In this document: in pieces, positions 45,607 to 57,200 of the stretch
Numbering within the stretch: position 1 is the first letter of the stretch
Layout of the letters: each line of letters starts with the position of its first letter
Assembly: GCA_009746045.1 (NCBI GenBank)
Contig: RPFO01001283.1
Span: forward strand, 87,501-151,500
Direction: 5' to 3'
Length of the DNA stretch: 64,000 bases
From: Mesostigma viride
Lineage: Eukaryota; Streptophyta; Mesostigmatophyceae; Mesostigmatales; Mesostigmataceae
The notes under the pieces: generated by a model
What the model was told of the DNA's origin: nothing
The model's input: the letters and a program-made list of their open reading frames with translations, nothing else
Databases searched by the model: none
Position numbers and translations under genes: made by a program

Positions 45607-47534
45607 TCACCAGGGGGTGGCCCACGCCTTTGCGTTGCTGCTCTTACAATCCGCTAGATCACCCGTCCGTATCGCCGACACGACCTCCCCCACGCCCCGC
45701 CGCCGCACCTTGACCTTGACCACCTCGCCCACCCCGGCCGCGTCCACCGCCGCTTGCACCTGCCCCACGTTGAACACACGCTTGCCACCCACCTCGATGA
45801 TGACGTCGCCGTATTTCAGGGGCACGGTGGCCAGGGCAGCGGGGGAGCCCCTGGGAACTCGGACGACGACCACCCCCGGCGTGGCGATATCCTCTGGGAT
45901 GAGCTGATACGCGTTTTCCCTGGCACTGCTCTTGTTACTGCCATTACTACTGCCATAACCATGACTGCTATTGTGACCGTTACTGCTGTTGGGACGAGAA
46001 TTCCCTGACCCGGATGATGGCAATGACGATGACGATGATGATGAGTAACTGGACGGGCTCGAGCCGCCGTGCTTGCCCCCCGACATGACCTGAATATCCC
46101 AGCTACCTCCCTTCCCCTCACCCCCCCACGGGCCACCCTTGCCGCCCCCCCCCACAACCCACTCCCTAGGCCCCGGGACGTCCCCGCGTCGCTAGCATTA
46201 TTATTATCGTATGACGCCGGCCCGCCCCAGAGTGCCCCCGCCCCCGCCCCGCCCCCCCCCGCGAGGGCATCCGTGATGTCGTTGTACCGTCTGGCCGTCT
46301 CTGGGGTAAGATTCTCCATCTGGACACCGATGTAGGCGTGCCGGACCGGCCGCCCCTCCCTCATGACCTTGAGCGCACGCTTGGCGAGGTTGATCGGGAT
46401 CGCGAAGCTGATGCCGTCCGCGTCGGCACGTATGGCAGTATTAATCCCCACGACCTCGCCGAACTCGTTCACCAACGGGCCACCAGAGTTGCCCGGGTTC
46501 ATCGCGCAGTCGGTCTGTAAAAAGTCGAGCCGCATGTCGGGCACGCCCACCTCGGCCGAGGAACGGTGGAGCGCGCTCACGATGCCGAGCGTGACGGTCG
46601 ACTGTAGCCCAAACGGGTTCCCGATTGCCATGACCCAGTCTCCCACATCCAGCGACGAGGACTCCCCCAGGGGGGCCACCGGGAGGGTCGTCCCTGGGGG
46701 CTTGTTCAGGAGCTCGACCACGGCGAGATCGGTGACGTCATCGCGGGCCTTGACGGATCCTGAGTACACACGTCCGTCACGGAAGGTGACCTTGACGCGG
46801 GGGGAGTCGCGGACCACGTGTGCGTTAGTCAGGATTAGTCCCAGGGAGCCATCGACCACAAACCCGCTCCCCTGGCCGGTCGGATTGCGGGGGAAGGGCG
46901 TCGGGGAGAGAGCGTCGTCGCCAAAGAATTGTTGGAAGAGGTCGGCGCCGTCGCCGGGACGGGGCAGCTGGAGCGGCCGCTCGGCGTCCAGGCGGACCAC
47001 CGACGGCGCCACTTTGTCCACGGCGGCCTTCATGAAGCTGTTGCGCTTCTTGCGGAGCGGTTCCGCGACGCTGGAGATCCTGGCGAAGCATGGCGCAGCG
47101 CTGGTGGCCTGGCCGACGCTGGCTGCGTGACTCACGGATGGCGACGAGGCAAACGTTGGTCGGCGGCAGGTTGCGGGGCCGGCAAGCACGTGCAAAGCCG
47201 CCGCTCCCAAAATCAATGCGGCCCACGTGACCGCCCGTGAAAAAGCGCCGCCCCCAGATTCGTGCCTCTGCCCGCCATCGCCGGCAACCAAGGATGCGAG
47301 AGTGACGAGACTGAGCGGTTGCGGGCCACCATTAGCCCCCTTACGTGGATGCAGGCTTGTCGGCAGGTTTCCTGCCCTCCATTTGACCGGTGCATTCCTA
47401 GGTACAGCGCTCCGTGGAACCCCCGCAGTCCAGACAGACAACCTCCTCGAGGTAAGCGAATCCTCCCCATGTGTTCTGCCAACGCATTCCAGCTGCACGA
47501 CGCGGCCATGCGTGCATGCCCGCGTCAATTCCAT
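45607..47534 (-). CDS. HtrA/Deg-family serine protease with PDZ domain
   Basis: The protein is an ATP-independent protease or chaperone of the DegP/HtrA family, like the cyanobacterial Hho and chloroplast Deg proteins. The start at 47,534 (ACCATGG context) gives about 100 leader residues, then a hydrophobic helix (AVTWAALILGAAALHVLAG, 101-119), consistent with a plastid or lumenal targeting leader. The trypsin-like domain has an intact triad: His239 (LTNAHVV), Asp269 (DVTDLAVV) and Ser350 (NPGNSGGPL). The PDZ domain starts at YIGVQMENLTPE and continues after a Gly/Ser/Asn-rich insert of about 110 residues with GVVVVRVPRGSPAA and LKYGDVIIEVGG. The two parts are in different frames, the change falling at nine C (46,145-46,153). 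Either one base is missing there, or a short GTGAGG-AG intron within the insert restores the frame. No other intron is needed, unlike the neighbouring genes. Confidence 0.9.
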
Positions 47535-48244
47535 GGTAATTATCCGCGGCTATGTAAGCCTCGGGCACATCGTTGAAGACCCCATTCCAATTTACCTACA
47601 TTTTACATCCTCAGCTCTATATACAGCATACGCTCTTCCTTTCTTCTAAACTATGACGTAACCCCGTTTCAGACCCGCCCAGCGATGATCGTATCGTACA
47701 CCGCCCTTTTCTCGGCTATGGCTTTCTCGGCACGATGCAGAGGTATGCTGGTGGTGCGCACGTGCGCGGCTGGGATTGCTGCCTGCATTGCGCTGTGGCA
47801 GCCTGGCAGGCCTTACTGTAGGCTGCGTGGATGGTGGGCGGGAAAATGAAAATGCGAGCGCTCGCAAACACGGGCGCCCACTTCACTAAATCTGGCTGCT
47901 GCTCTCCACAGTGACTAGTGACCACACCCTGTTTGTAGCAACTAGCAAGTAAGGTGCCTAGGCGGGTAAGTTACCCAACAACAGCAAATTCCGAGTTCCA
48001 ACCACTGAACAGCTCGTATCCGCGTCTATGTGTCGAGCGCCAGTTCTGGAGTAAGTCTCATGTTATGTTCCGCCGGCTGTCACGTAGGCTGCTGCTCTCT
48101 GGTTTCAAGTCACGTACGTCCGACGGTCATCCGTGCCCGTTTCCGCCTCTGCTCCGGGCGTGCAATTTTCCTTTTTTTTTTTTTTTTGCATTAAAAAATG
48201 ACAGAAAAAACAGTTTAAATATGTTACATTTCATTATCATTGCA
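47535..48244. other. Intergenic region upstream of HtrA
   Basis: No gene is recognised. It probably includes the HtrA promoter. A T15-17 run lies at about 48,172-48,187 and AT-rich sequence precedes the 5S gene. Confidence 0.45.
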
Positions 48245-48362
48245 TGATTCGTTCATACCAGGCAGAACACACCGCATCCCATCAGACCTGCGAAGTTAAG
48301 CTGCCTTGGGCCAGTTTAGTAGTGTGATCGGTGACGGCACGCGAATCCCTGGTGACGAATTG
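48245..48362 (+). rRNA. 5S rRNA: 5S ribosomal RNA
   Basis: The segment carries 5S landmarks in order: CATACCA, CACCGCATCCCATCAGACCT, GCGAAGTTAAGC (the internal A box), CTTGGGC, TAGTAG, GATCGGTGAC and CCTGGTGA. The ends pair (TGATTCGT with ACGAATTG, including two G-U pairs) as helix I, and the length of about 118 nt is normal. TTTT at 48,374-48,377 could terminate RNA polymerase III. It stands alone, not in a tandem cluster, so it may be a dispersed gene or a recent pseudogene. Confidence 0.82.
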
Positions 48363-48373
48363 TGTTGACTGAC

Positions 48374-48377
48374 TTTT
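48374..48377 (+). terminator. Possible RNA polymerase III terminator
   Basis: A T4 run lies 11 nt after the predicted 3' end of the 5S rRNA, the usual Pol III stop signal. Confidence 0.45.
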
Positions 48378-48529
48378 ATAGTTTTCGCCGTTTTTGGATT
48401 TCAGTTATTTTGCTTATATTGTGTTGAACCTTGTTTCTCCCATTGCTTTTGACTTTTGAGCCCGACTGATCGCTGGACAGATTGACTCAATCATTGACCT
48501 TGATTGAACTTTTACCCATACCTAGGTTG

Positions 48530-48985
48530 TGCCGAGTTCTCAAATTCTGAAATTCTCAAAATTGTCACTTCATTCACGCCGGCAGACTACCTACGGACTA
48601 GGTACCTGCGGACTGCTTGACGCGGAGTCGCCGGGCTTCAAGTTCTGTAACAGTCTTACCAAACTCGTCGCGAGGTGCCGCCGCGCTATTTTCTACTTCT
48701 TTTGGTACATGGCTTGCGTTGGGTTCATCGACGAGCATCGACGGTGCAATCCGACGGCGGAGAATACTGAAGTTCGCCACAGCACAGCGCGACGCAATGG
48801 CTCTTTTCCATGTACAACGTGAGATGCAAAGTCCGCAACGCTGACCGGAAATTCCGTCCAACACCCTCGTACAGTACTACCAGTCGACCGCATCTCTGCC
48901 TATAAACCGTCATATGCGCACTTCAAGGTACCTCAGCCCCCGCCCTCTGAGAATTTGAGAATTGAGAATTCTGGAGCCAATTTTA
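48530..48985. repeat. Element related to 36,990-37,610
   Basis: The ends carry partly inverted TTCTCAAATTCTGAAATTCT / AGAATTTGAGAATTGAGAA sequence. The interior shares GTGAGATGCAAA, TTCCGTCCAA and CAGTAC blocks and the CCTCAGCCCCCGC end with the 35,150-37,620 element. A minus-strand frame (48,864-48,598) is open but not recognised. Confidence 0.5.
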
Positions 48986-49109
48986 CCCCGACTGTAACAC
49001 TGACCTGCCCAAGACACAAAGAAATCACTTCCGCAATATCCTAGATTTCTTTTGCCACCCTAGTGCTATTCCTGTCAAGCCTTTAAAAAGGCCATATTGT
49101 TGTCATATT

Positions 49110-49440
49110 GTTGTTGACGCCTGCTTTGCCGCCAGAGGTTCGAGCCTTGCTTGGACAGCACAACAAGTGAGGGCGGCGGTGGCCCTGTGGTTACCGCGTG
49201 TCCAACTTGTTATATGTGGATCGATGATACCACCCTCATCGACTAGTGCCCCGAGCACATTCAGTTCACCCCTGGCTGGACTGTCTTGGCTTGGAGGCGC
49301 GAGCAATGGTGCTGGAGCCGTATTAGCGTCAAAACCGGGGCGATGGTGATTCAGTGGTGCTACCACTCGCTCGCCGCTCCCGCGGCTGCTAGACGGGTCT
49401 GAGGTACCGTTCCTTGATCGCTTCGAACTCCTGGGGAGCT
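49110..49440 (+). pseudogene. LINE reverse transcriptase fragment (left part)
   Basis: 49,327-49,440 matches 37,732-37,850 (GTCAAAACCGRGGCGATGGT to TGGGGAGCT). The upstream part appears to continue the RT frame but is too decayed to read. The match is cut by the 49,441-50,340 insertion and resumes at about 50,365. Confidence 0.7.
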
Positions 49441-49478
49441 AGCATGCTATATATATGGTTGTCTCCTTGATATATGTA

Positions 49479-49841
49479 TCAAGGAGACAACCAGCGCAGG
49501 CCAGAAATCGGGAGAATCCGGACCATGGTAGCTCGAGCCTGCCGTTATCTTGTCCGCGTGTTCGAGTCGTTCAGGATGATGAAGATGAATGGCGATGGAA
49601 ATGTGTATCCTTGTGCATTGAAATTATGGCTGGCTTACGTGTAGAGCGACTAGATGACCTAGACGGTGGGGCCGGAAACAGCATGCTTGATCAGGGCGTG
49701 TGTTTCGAGCCTAACTGGCCGGGAGTGTCTAGTGGTGAGCACCATTGCTGCGATCGCTCTCCCACCATTTACGAGGAGATACCCGCAAATGGAAAACCAC
49801 TGAAAAGGTAGCTAGTCAGTCATGTATGGTTGTCTCTTTGA
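49479..49841 (+). mobile_element. 363-bp inverted-repeat element (TCAAGGAGACAACC ends)
   Basis: The terminal inverted repeats are TCAAGGAGACAACC (49,479-49,492) and GGTTGTCTCTTTGA (49,828-49,841). A further inverted end (GGTTGTCTCCTTGA, 49,457-49,470) lies eight bases upstream. Partial copies occur at 21,575-21,765, 34,787-35,035 and 38,655-39,130, and fragments of the end at about 5,100, 60,760 and 62,158. It has no coding capacity, so it is MITE-like. Confidence 0.75.
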
Positions 49842-50344
49842 CATATGCCTCAACTGGCTAGGGCAAATATTCGTCATTCGCTCATTCAATCAAGGCAAAT
49901 CATTTGATCAAACTGGCCTTGCCATAGTATATATGGTCTCGACTTTTGGGGGCCACCAACATGCACATTATATAACGATAGAACGTATGTGCAGCATGGC
50001 GCATTGACGCGTGCACATTGAGGCATCCCATGCAGAAAGTTTAAACAAGTGACTTGCCCATTTGATAATTCAGGCTGCGCAAGGCCGCAATGGCGACCCT
50101 CAAGGCACGTATGCATGCAAGAACTTGAGGTGATGCATAATTGTTCTGTGCACTTGCTTGTATACCACTAGACAGCTAGGTTTGCATGAGATCCATATAC
50201 ATGCATGCAGAGCTACTCTCCACCCCCCCTCATGACCATCCATTCTATTGAGGCCATTATGCTCCATGGCGCAACAATAGTTTGATTGCATGATGCGCAA
50301 GGGCATGCCACGATCGAAGCACAACACAAGACTTTCTTGATGTC

Positions 50345-50885
50345 ATTTTATACACTCGCATTTCGGGCGAGATTAGGCAGCGTAGGATAGTGCATTTGTA
50401 GGACATCTTGCTCGCACCAGTCAGGTAGACACCGACCTCGGTCTGGCTGGCCCCCAGCGGCTTGGCCAGCCAGGGCGGCATCATATCCTGACCTGGAGCT
50501 GGCCCCGAGGACATTCCTAGAAAGATGGGTAAACCTGCTATGAACTATACACAGCAGTTGCTGGCCGACCTAGTGGTCCCAGCCCAGTTTGAACACCGCA
50601 TTTCCTCCCTCTCTCTTGCTTGGACTGCTATGCAGAACAAGAAGAGGTGGCATACGATTGTCCAGGCTCGATCACACGCCAGCCCCTGTGGGCAAGCCCC
50701 CGCCCCCCCCCCCAGGAGGAAGGGGCGCTTTGCTGAGTAGAGTAGTCAGGATTTTCTAGATTAGCTTAGAGTTAGCTTAGTTATAGGAATTTTGCGGCTT
50801 CGCTCACCTCCATCCATCAAGCAAGGGAATACGTGCTACATCATCTCCCAACGGAGTCATGTTATAATAATTTAATTTTCTAATA
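50345..50885 (+). pseudogene. LINE reverse transcriptase C-terminus and 3' tail (right part)
   Basis: Homologous to 38,130-38,645: AGATTAGGCAGCGTAGGATA, GTGGTCCCAGCCCAGTTTGA, and the ACGGAGTCATGTTATAA tail. Several frame breaks and an extended C run (about 50,700-50,712) show decay. Confidence 0.85.
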
Positions 50886-51244
50886 ATTTTTAATTGTGTA
50901 CACAAAAATTAGGCGCAGGCTTATCAGAAAAGCTCATCCTAAAATCCTCGCCATCTCCAGCGTAGGCTCGAGATGATGTATCATCTCCAAATCCATTGAC
51001 AACGTCATAAAGCCCTTGGTATATGCCGAGCTCATGACAACGCCACGAAGGCAACTTATCCCCCCATGCCATCTGACAGTAGCTGGCACTCGTCTGGGAG
51101 TACTTAGCTCGCCAAGTGTTTCGAGGGGCCAGATCGTCCTTGAGCAGCCACTCAGTGCTCCTTGTCCATCATTGCATGGCAGAAGCTTAAAGCAAGCCCC
51201 GTTGCCCCCAGGCCGTGCCGTCTGCCAGATGCCAGCAATCACCC

Positions 51245-54200
51245 TCACAAAGCTCCGTCTGTCAGATGATCCTTAAGCAGCCAGACCGCCTCCGGCTGCC
51301 CCCGCGCGCTCTTCTTGACCGCCACGCGCAGCAGCAGCTGACGAAACAAGAGCTCGTTGCCGTCCACCAGCGGGTGGTCGCGGAATTTTCTCACCAGCTG
51401 GGAAGACGGCACGCCAGAGGGCCCGCTCGCTTCCAGCACACGGCACAGCTCGACGAGGAGCTCTTGAGCTTTCGAGGATGGGTCGGCTGGGGCTGCTGCG
51501 AGGTCGTCTGGCGGTGCCGCGTTTGATGGGTGGGCGGATGAGGATCCCGCACGGGGGGACCCAGTGGCGGGTGGCGGGGCGGGCCCGGGGCGCCCCATGG
51601 CTGCAGCGGGCAGGGGAGGTAACGGACGCGTGCACAGTATTTTTGATGGGTGTGTCATATGCAAAGTATTTTTGATGGGTGTGTCATCATTTATAATGTT
51701 CTGGCGTGCAGTGGATTACAATGGGACCCCGGCGCACCACGGCTGCCATCCGGGATAACAGGGGAGGGGCGGACAGAAATGGTCACACCCCTAAACAGCA
51801 TAGGACGGGTGCCAGGAATTCGAGTAAAAGGGCAAAAAGTAGACGGGGTAGGACAAGCGGGCAAGGGCCAAATGAATGGAGTTACACTACCATGGCTGCA
51901 TTGGTAGGGGAAGGCAAGGGCCGCATTCATGGGAAAATGAGTTGGGAATCGGTATTGTACACTAACCCACCGTTGGTCTATTGGGACTTTGTAACCGATG
52001 GGGAATGCTTATTATATATGAGATCACCAAGCAGCTTAACTGACACAACCACAAAGACACTATAGACACTATAGCAATGGCCCATTGCCATGAGGGGACC
52101 ATGCCATAACTTTCACATACATGACTTTCTGTTCGTAATTTATTAAGTTTCTCTGTCCCTGTGGCCTGTACTGCATAACACCCATCACCAGCGCTTTGCA
52201 AGGCGACCAATTAGAATCGGCAGCGGGCTGGATTCCAAAATAACAACAACAAACAAAAATACATTTTTAAGAATTTGAGAGCACAATGCTTGGCATTGAG
52301 CCATTGCACACCATATATCCACATGGAAAACTAAACCTTAAACTATTGCAAGCTTAAGCTCTTACCAGCTCGTGAAAGACCCCGGCCGGCCGCCCCCATC
52401 GCCATTCCAGCCCTCTCCTTCATCATCGACAATAAATCCGCCGACGCAAGAACCTTCCCACCGGCGCCTCCCACTCCCCCCAACCTCCCACCACCAAGTC
52501 CCCCCATCCCTGCCCCCCTCGGTGACCCCGCCCCATTCTCTGCTTCCCGGGCAACTTCTTGCGCCCGCCCCGCGAGCGCCGAATTGACCCTCGTCCCGAA
52601 CCGCCCCCGCCCCTGCCCCCACGCCGCACTCCCAGCCACCCCCGACGCCCCCGTCCACGTGGGAACCGACACTGGCGCGAGCCGTCTCGCGTTCCGGCTT
52701 TCCCGTAAAGCAGCCTCCGCGCGAGCGGCCACCCTTGCGGCCTCGGTCTCATCGAGTATGCGCTGGCGGCGTTGCTGGCGGAGGAGCTCTTGCTGGCGGA
52801 CGGCGGAGGTTGAGGCGCCCGCGGAGGCCCCCCGGGCGCCAGCATCGATGCCACCTCCTCCCTCGGATGTGCCGTCCATGATCGCATCGTGGTCGAGGGC
52901 GGAGTGGATGCCATCCGTGCGGCCACCCAGGATGCTCTGGGGGAAGAGAAGGGGTGGAGGAAGTGGGGTGGAAGAGAAGGGGTGGAGGAATAGGGTGGCC
53001 ACAAGGGGCAGACTGAGTACCCAGATGCAATCCAACGTGAGTTACCCCAAACCGAGCCAAAATGGACTGCCCAACAATGCCCGAATGTAGACCAGTGCGC
53101 AACAGTGCCCGGATGTAGGAGCAGACTCGGTGTAATTGCGGCACAACATTTTCACAATCCAACCTTCTTTCAAGTGACCGCGAGGGCGAGGAAGTTATCA
53201 ATGACAGCAACCCAGTTGCAGAGCGGATACTGGACGAAGATCCCAGGGGGGATGCACAAAAAGTAGCTAGAGTGCAAAAGATAGTTAGGGTGCAAAAGAT
53301 AGTTAGGGTGCAAAAAATAGCTAGTAGCTAGCGATCCTGTGGTATCATGGGCCATCAGGGGGTCGGTGGGCCCAAGCCTAGGAGACATGCCGACGATAGA
53401 TGGATGGTGCGCACGCGAGGTGGCCATGCGAGTAGCCATTCATGCCTTGTCTAAACATGAGTACCCGGTTGGCCCCCAGAGCGCACCGAGGCTAGGGCTG
53501 GAACAATGCCCACAACGAACTTGCGAGGGTTGCAATCCCATCCGTGTCCAAACAACATCCGATAATGCCTGTAATCCCTAGCGCATTGTAGGTATCCGAT
53601 TGTGGTGCGCCGAAAGCGGTGAGCCCACTGTGGTGATCAGATTGTGGCGAGTCGGCAGCTGACGCAAAGTCGCAAACATGACCGATGCAATCGAGACCAA
53701 ACCAACCAGTAGGTGGTGGCCTGGGGGAGTGATAGCAGGGAACCCACTGGTCACTATACTGGTCACTATAACTGTCGGGTGGCTTCCTGGTGATGTCACA
53801 AGAACGCTGTGGACCACAACACGAGACAGGAGGCAGGCACTGGTCGCTATACTGGTCACTATAACTGTCGGGTGGCTGCCTGGTGATGTTACAAGAACGC
53901 TGTGGACCACAACACGAGACAGGAGGCAGGCATGGTGGCGCTACGACACCAAACAGGAAATCGTGTCTCTCTGAACAGCAATTCTTTAGCAACCTAGTTA
54001 GAGGTAGCACCCTACTTTAATTCTAAAAGACTACTCACAACCCTTTAGCTCAAATCTGTACTCACATCCCTTCAACTCTGTTCCCTAACGGTACTAGGGT
54101 ACACTGTCTTTTTTTGTTTGTTTGTTCCCAGAGAGTGAGTGGGGAACTCACATGCAGCAAACGCAGCTCTTGGGACACCACAGGCTCCGTCTTGCCACCG

Positions 54201-57200
54201 CCATTTGCAAATGATGACCCCGCCTTGTTCGCCGCCCCGCCCGCCCCAACTGCCAACAGACTCTTCCCTGTCCCTTTTGCACGCCCCGTGCTGGCGTCCC
54301 CCCTGCGGCCCCGCCCGCCCTCCCGCCCCCGCCCCCTCCTCCCCCCCCCCCCTCCCTCCTCGCTGCCCACCCCATCACTCCGCTCCTCCTCCTCCTCCTC
54401 CTCCTCTTCCTCCTCGCCCCCCTCATTCTCAATACCAAGGTCCCTCAAGTCCAACTCGAACAACTCCTTGGCCGTGTCCGCAAACAGCGCCCCGGTCTCC
54501 GTCGTCCTTGCCCTCGCCCTCACATCCCCGACCGAGCCCCCCCCCGCCGGACCATTCCCGTTCCTTCGCGTTCCATCCCTGGACCCATCACCTGAAAAAT
54601 CCTGGTCACTGTCGATGCCGCCGTCCTCCTTGGATTGCGGACGGGACCCGGCTCGGCGCTGGCTATTCTTTGCCCGCATGATCGGCCCGCGTGCCCGCGT
54701 GCCCCCGCCGCCCCCACCCCCGCCAGCAGGGGCTGCCCCCCCAGCTCCATCCCCCGGCACCCTGTGCTCGTCGCCCAGGGTGAACAGGTCCAGCATGTCT
54801 TTCCGTTTGAAGATGCGGCGCTGGCGGGGGTCCTTGAGCACCTGGCAAAGGGAAAACGGAGTGCCATCCCATGGCAAGAGAAGACAAGTTCACGCGAATC
54901 ATACAAAAAAATAAGAGCCATAAGAAAAAAATAAGAACAATATCAAAAGAAAGAACCTTATTCTAGAAATAAGACGCGGGCTAGCCGAAAGGCACTACTT
55001 ATAGTAATACCACAGTAGTTTCCAACCAATTATAAAAACTCAGTATTAAACAAAGCATACGATTCATAGAGCCGGACACGTGGCGAGAGCAAGGATGGCG
55101 ACAGCAAGGATAGGGAGAAACAACAAGGGGAAGCAGGGTTGTGCCCCGTGAGCTTTACACACACACACAACACAAGCAGCTTGAGGCGCCCCCACCTTGA
55201 CGGCAAGTGCCTGCCTGTCAGACACTTCCTGAACTTTCCGAGGTCCGCGTTTGCCGTGCAAAAGAAAAGCTCTAGTCCTTTACCTTGTTGGTCAGCGCCT
55301 GCTTGTAGATCTGGCGGTGGTAGACCTTCTCTTCAATCGTGCCCGCCGTGATGAGGCGGTAGATGACCACCTCCCTCTTCTGGCCGATGCGCCACGCGCG
55401 CTCCCTCGCTTGCACGTCCGTCGAGGGGTTCCAGTCCGGGTCGAAGATGATCACGCGGTTGGCGCCGGTCAGGTTGGTGCCCAGCCCCCCCACCTGCGGG
55501 GTTGAAGATAACCACGAACGCACGCAGATGTATACAACGAGCTACAACTATAAGGTGATCTATAAAGTGAACTATAGCTATGAAGTGAAATATAGCAACA
55601 AAGTGAACCATGAGTGGGCTATAAAAGTTACGATACAAGAGCAAACGCTCATTAGGCACCGGTCATGTTGGTGCCAGCCCGCCCACCTGGCGGCGGACAA
55701 GGCACAAAACACACACAGAAATATGCACAGATATGGTATGAGCACAAACAGAAACATGCACAGATAACGTTTGAGCACAGGAGTAAATCACGGGGCCCAG
55801 ACGCCCGAGGTTGGTGCCCAGCACGACCACCTGCAGGCCGCAGGGTTGAAGACATCTGCTCACACACACAGATTTTTACTATGACGTAAGGCAAGGGCAC
55901 TGGTGTGGTCAGAACTGATCGGGTTCCTGCCCAGCCCGCCCACCGAGCGTGAATAGGATCACCACTCGTGAGCTCACAGATCTCATGTGAGACATCAAGC
56001 GCCCATCCATAGTGACAACTGACGAACTTAGAACACCCAGGTGCTGAACCACGACAGGTGCTTCTGCCCTACCGAACTAGATGCACATCCCTATTCCTAC
56101 TCCTATTCCTATTCCATCACGGTTCTTACCTCGACCCTATTCCTGTTCCTAACAGCCTTTCTACCTCAATCCTAAGCACGGACACGAAAATGCCACTGTC
56201 TAAAAAAACTAATAAATGATATTGCATAAATGAAGACCAAGTGCCATCATAGAAATGATCCGTAAGTTGCAACCTACCGGCTATCCTAGCCATCATGGAG
56301 TAGGGCCTTAACCAATAGGATGTTGAACCCATCAGGGATAGGGCGTTAGCACACTTCTGGACCCACATGCCCACTGTGTTCAACCCACTCCACACTCCTC
56401 ACCTTGGTCGTGACAATAAACAGGAATGCATTGTCATCCTCTTACTGTTGGACATCCTAACTACGCCCCAGCTATACCCTATCTATACCCTATCTATACC
56501 CGATCTATATCCTATATTTATTCATTAGTTAAAGAACATACCTCCATGGGGAGGATATGTAACACATATCCCTGAGAAGGGGCATATGGTTTTCAATAAA
56601 TTCTAGGTGACAACCTGCAGGTGGTTGGTGTAAACTGCCACCTCCTATATATACCCCATCTATATCCTGCCTACATCTTATCTACATTATATCAATGCCC
56701 TATCTATACTGCACAACCACTCATCGCCTTATCATCACTCACACCTTTTGGCCATGCGTACGAAAAAGATGTCGCCATTCTCCAAATGGCCATGCGTACG
56801 AAAAAGATGTCGCCATTCTCCAAAACACATGCCTCCTTGAGCTCATCGAGGAGCCGCATGCGGCCGCGCCACCAACGTGACCCACCACACACACGCGCTG
56901 CCAACGCAACCCACCACACACACGCGCCACCAACGCAACCCACCACACACAACTTCCTATGGGCGCCCCCTCCCCTTGGTGCCAAGTATCAATTAAAAGA
57001 TGTCGTCGTCCTTATTGCCATGCTCCATGAAAAGCCGCCCTAACCACTAAGTACACTTCAGGGCAGTCAGATACTGCAATTTGAGATACCCAAAACTTCG
57101 GCACTTTTGTGACCCACACATACGAAAAACACGACACTTCGGACCCATGTAATTTTTTTTCACCCTGAAGGGGATCGTCAGAGTGAAAGAGAAATTTCCT

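Noticed and set aside
46363-47130. Plus-strand 255-codon frame
   Set aside because: Antisense shadow of the HtrA catalytic domain.
54114-54914. Plus-strand 266-codon frame
   Set aside because: Antisense shadow of CSB exon I, whose minus-strand frame matches the family.
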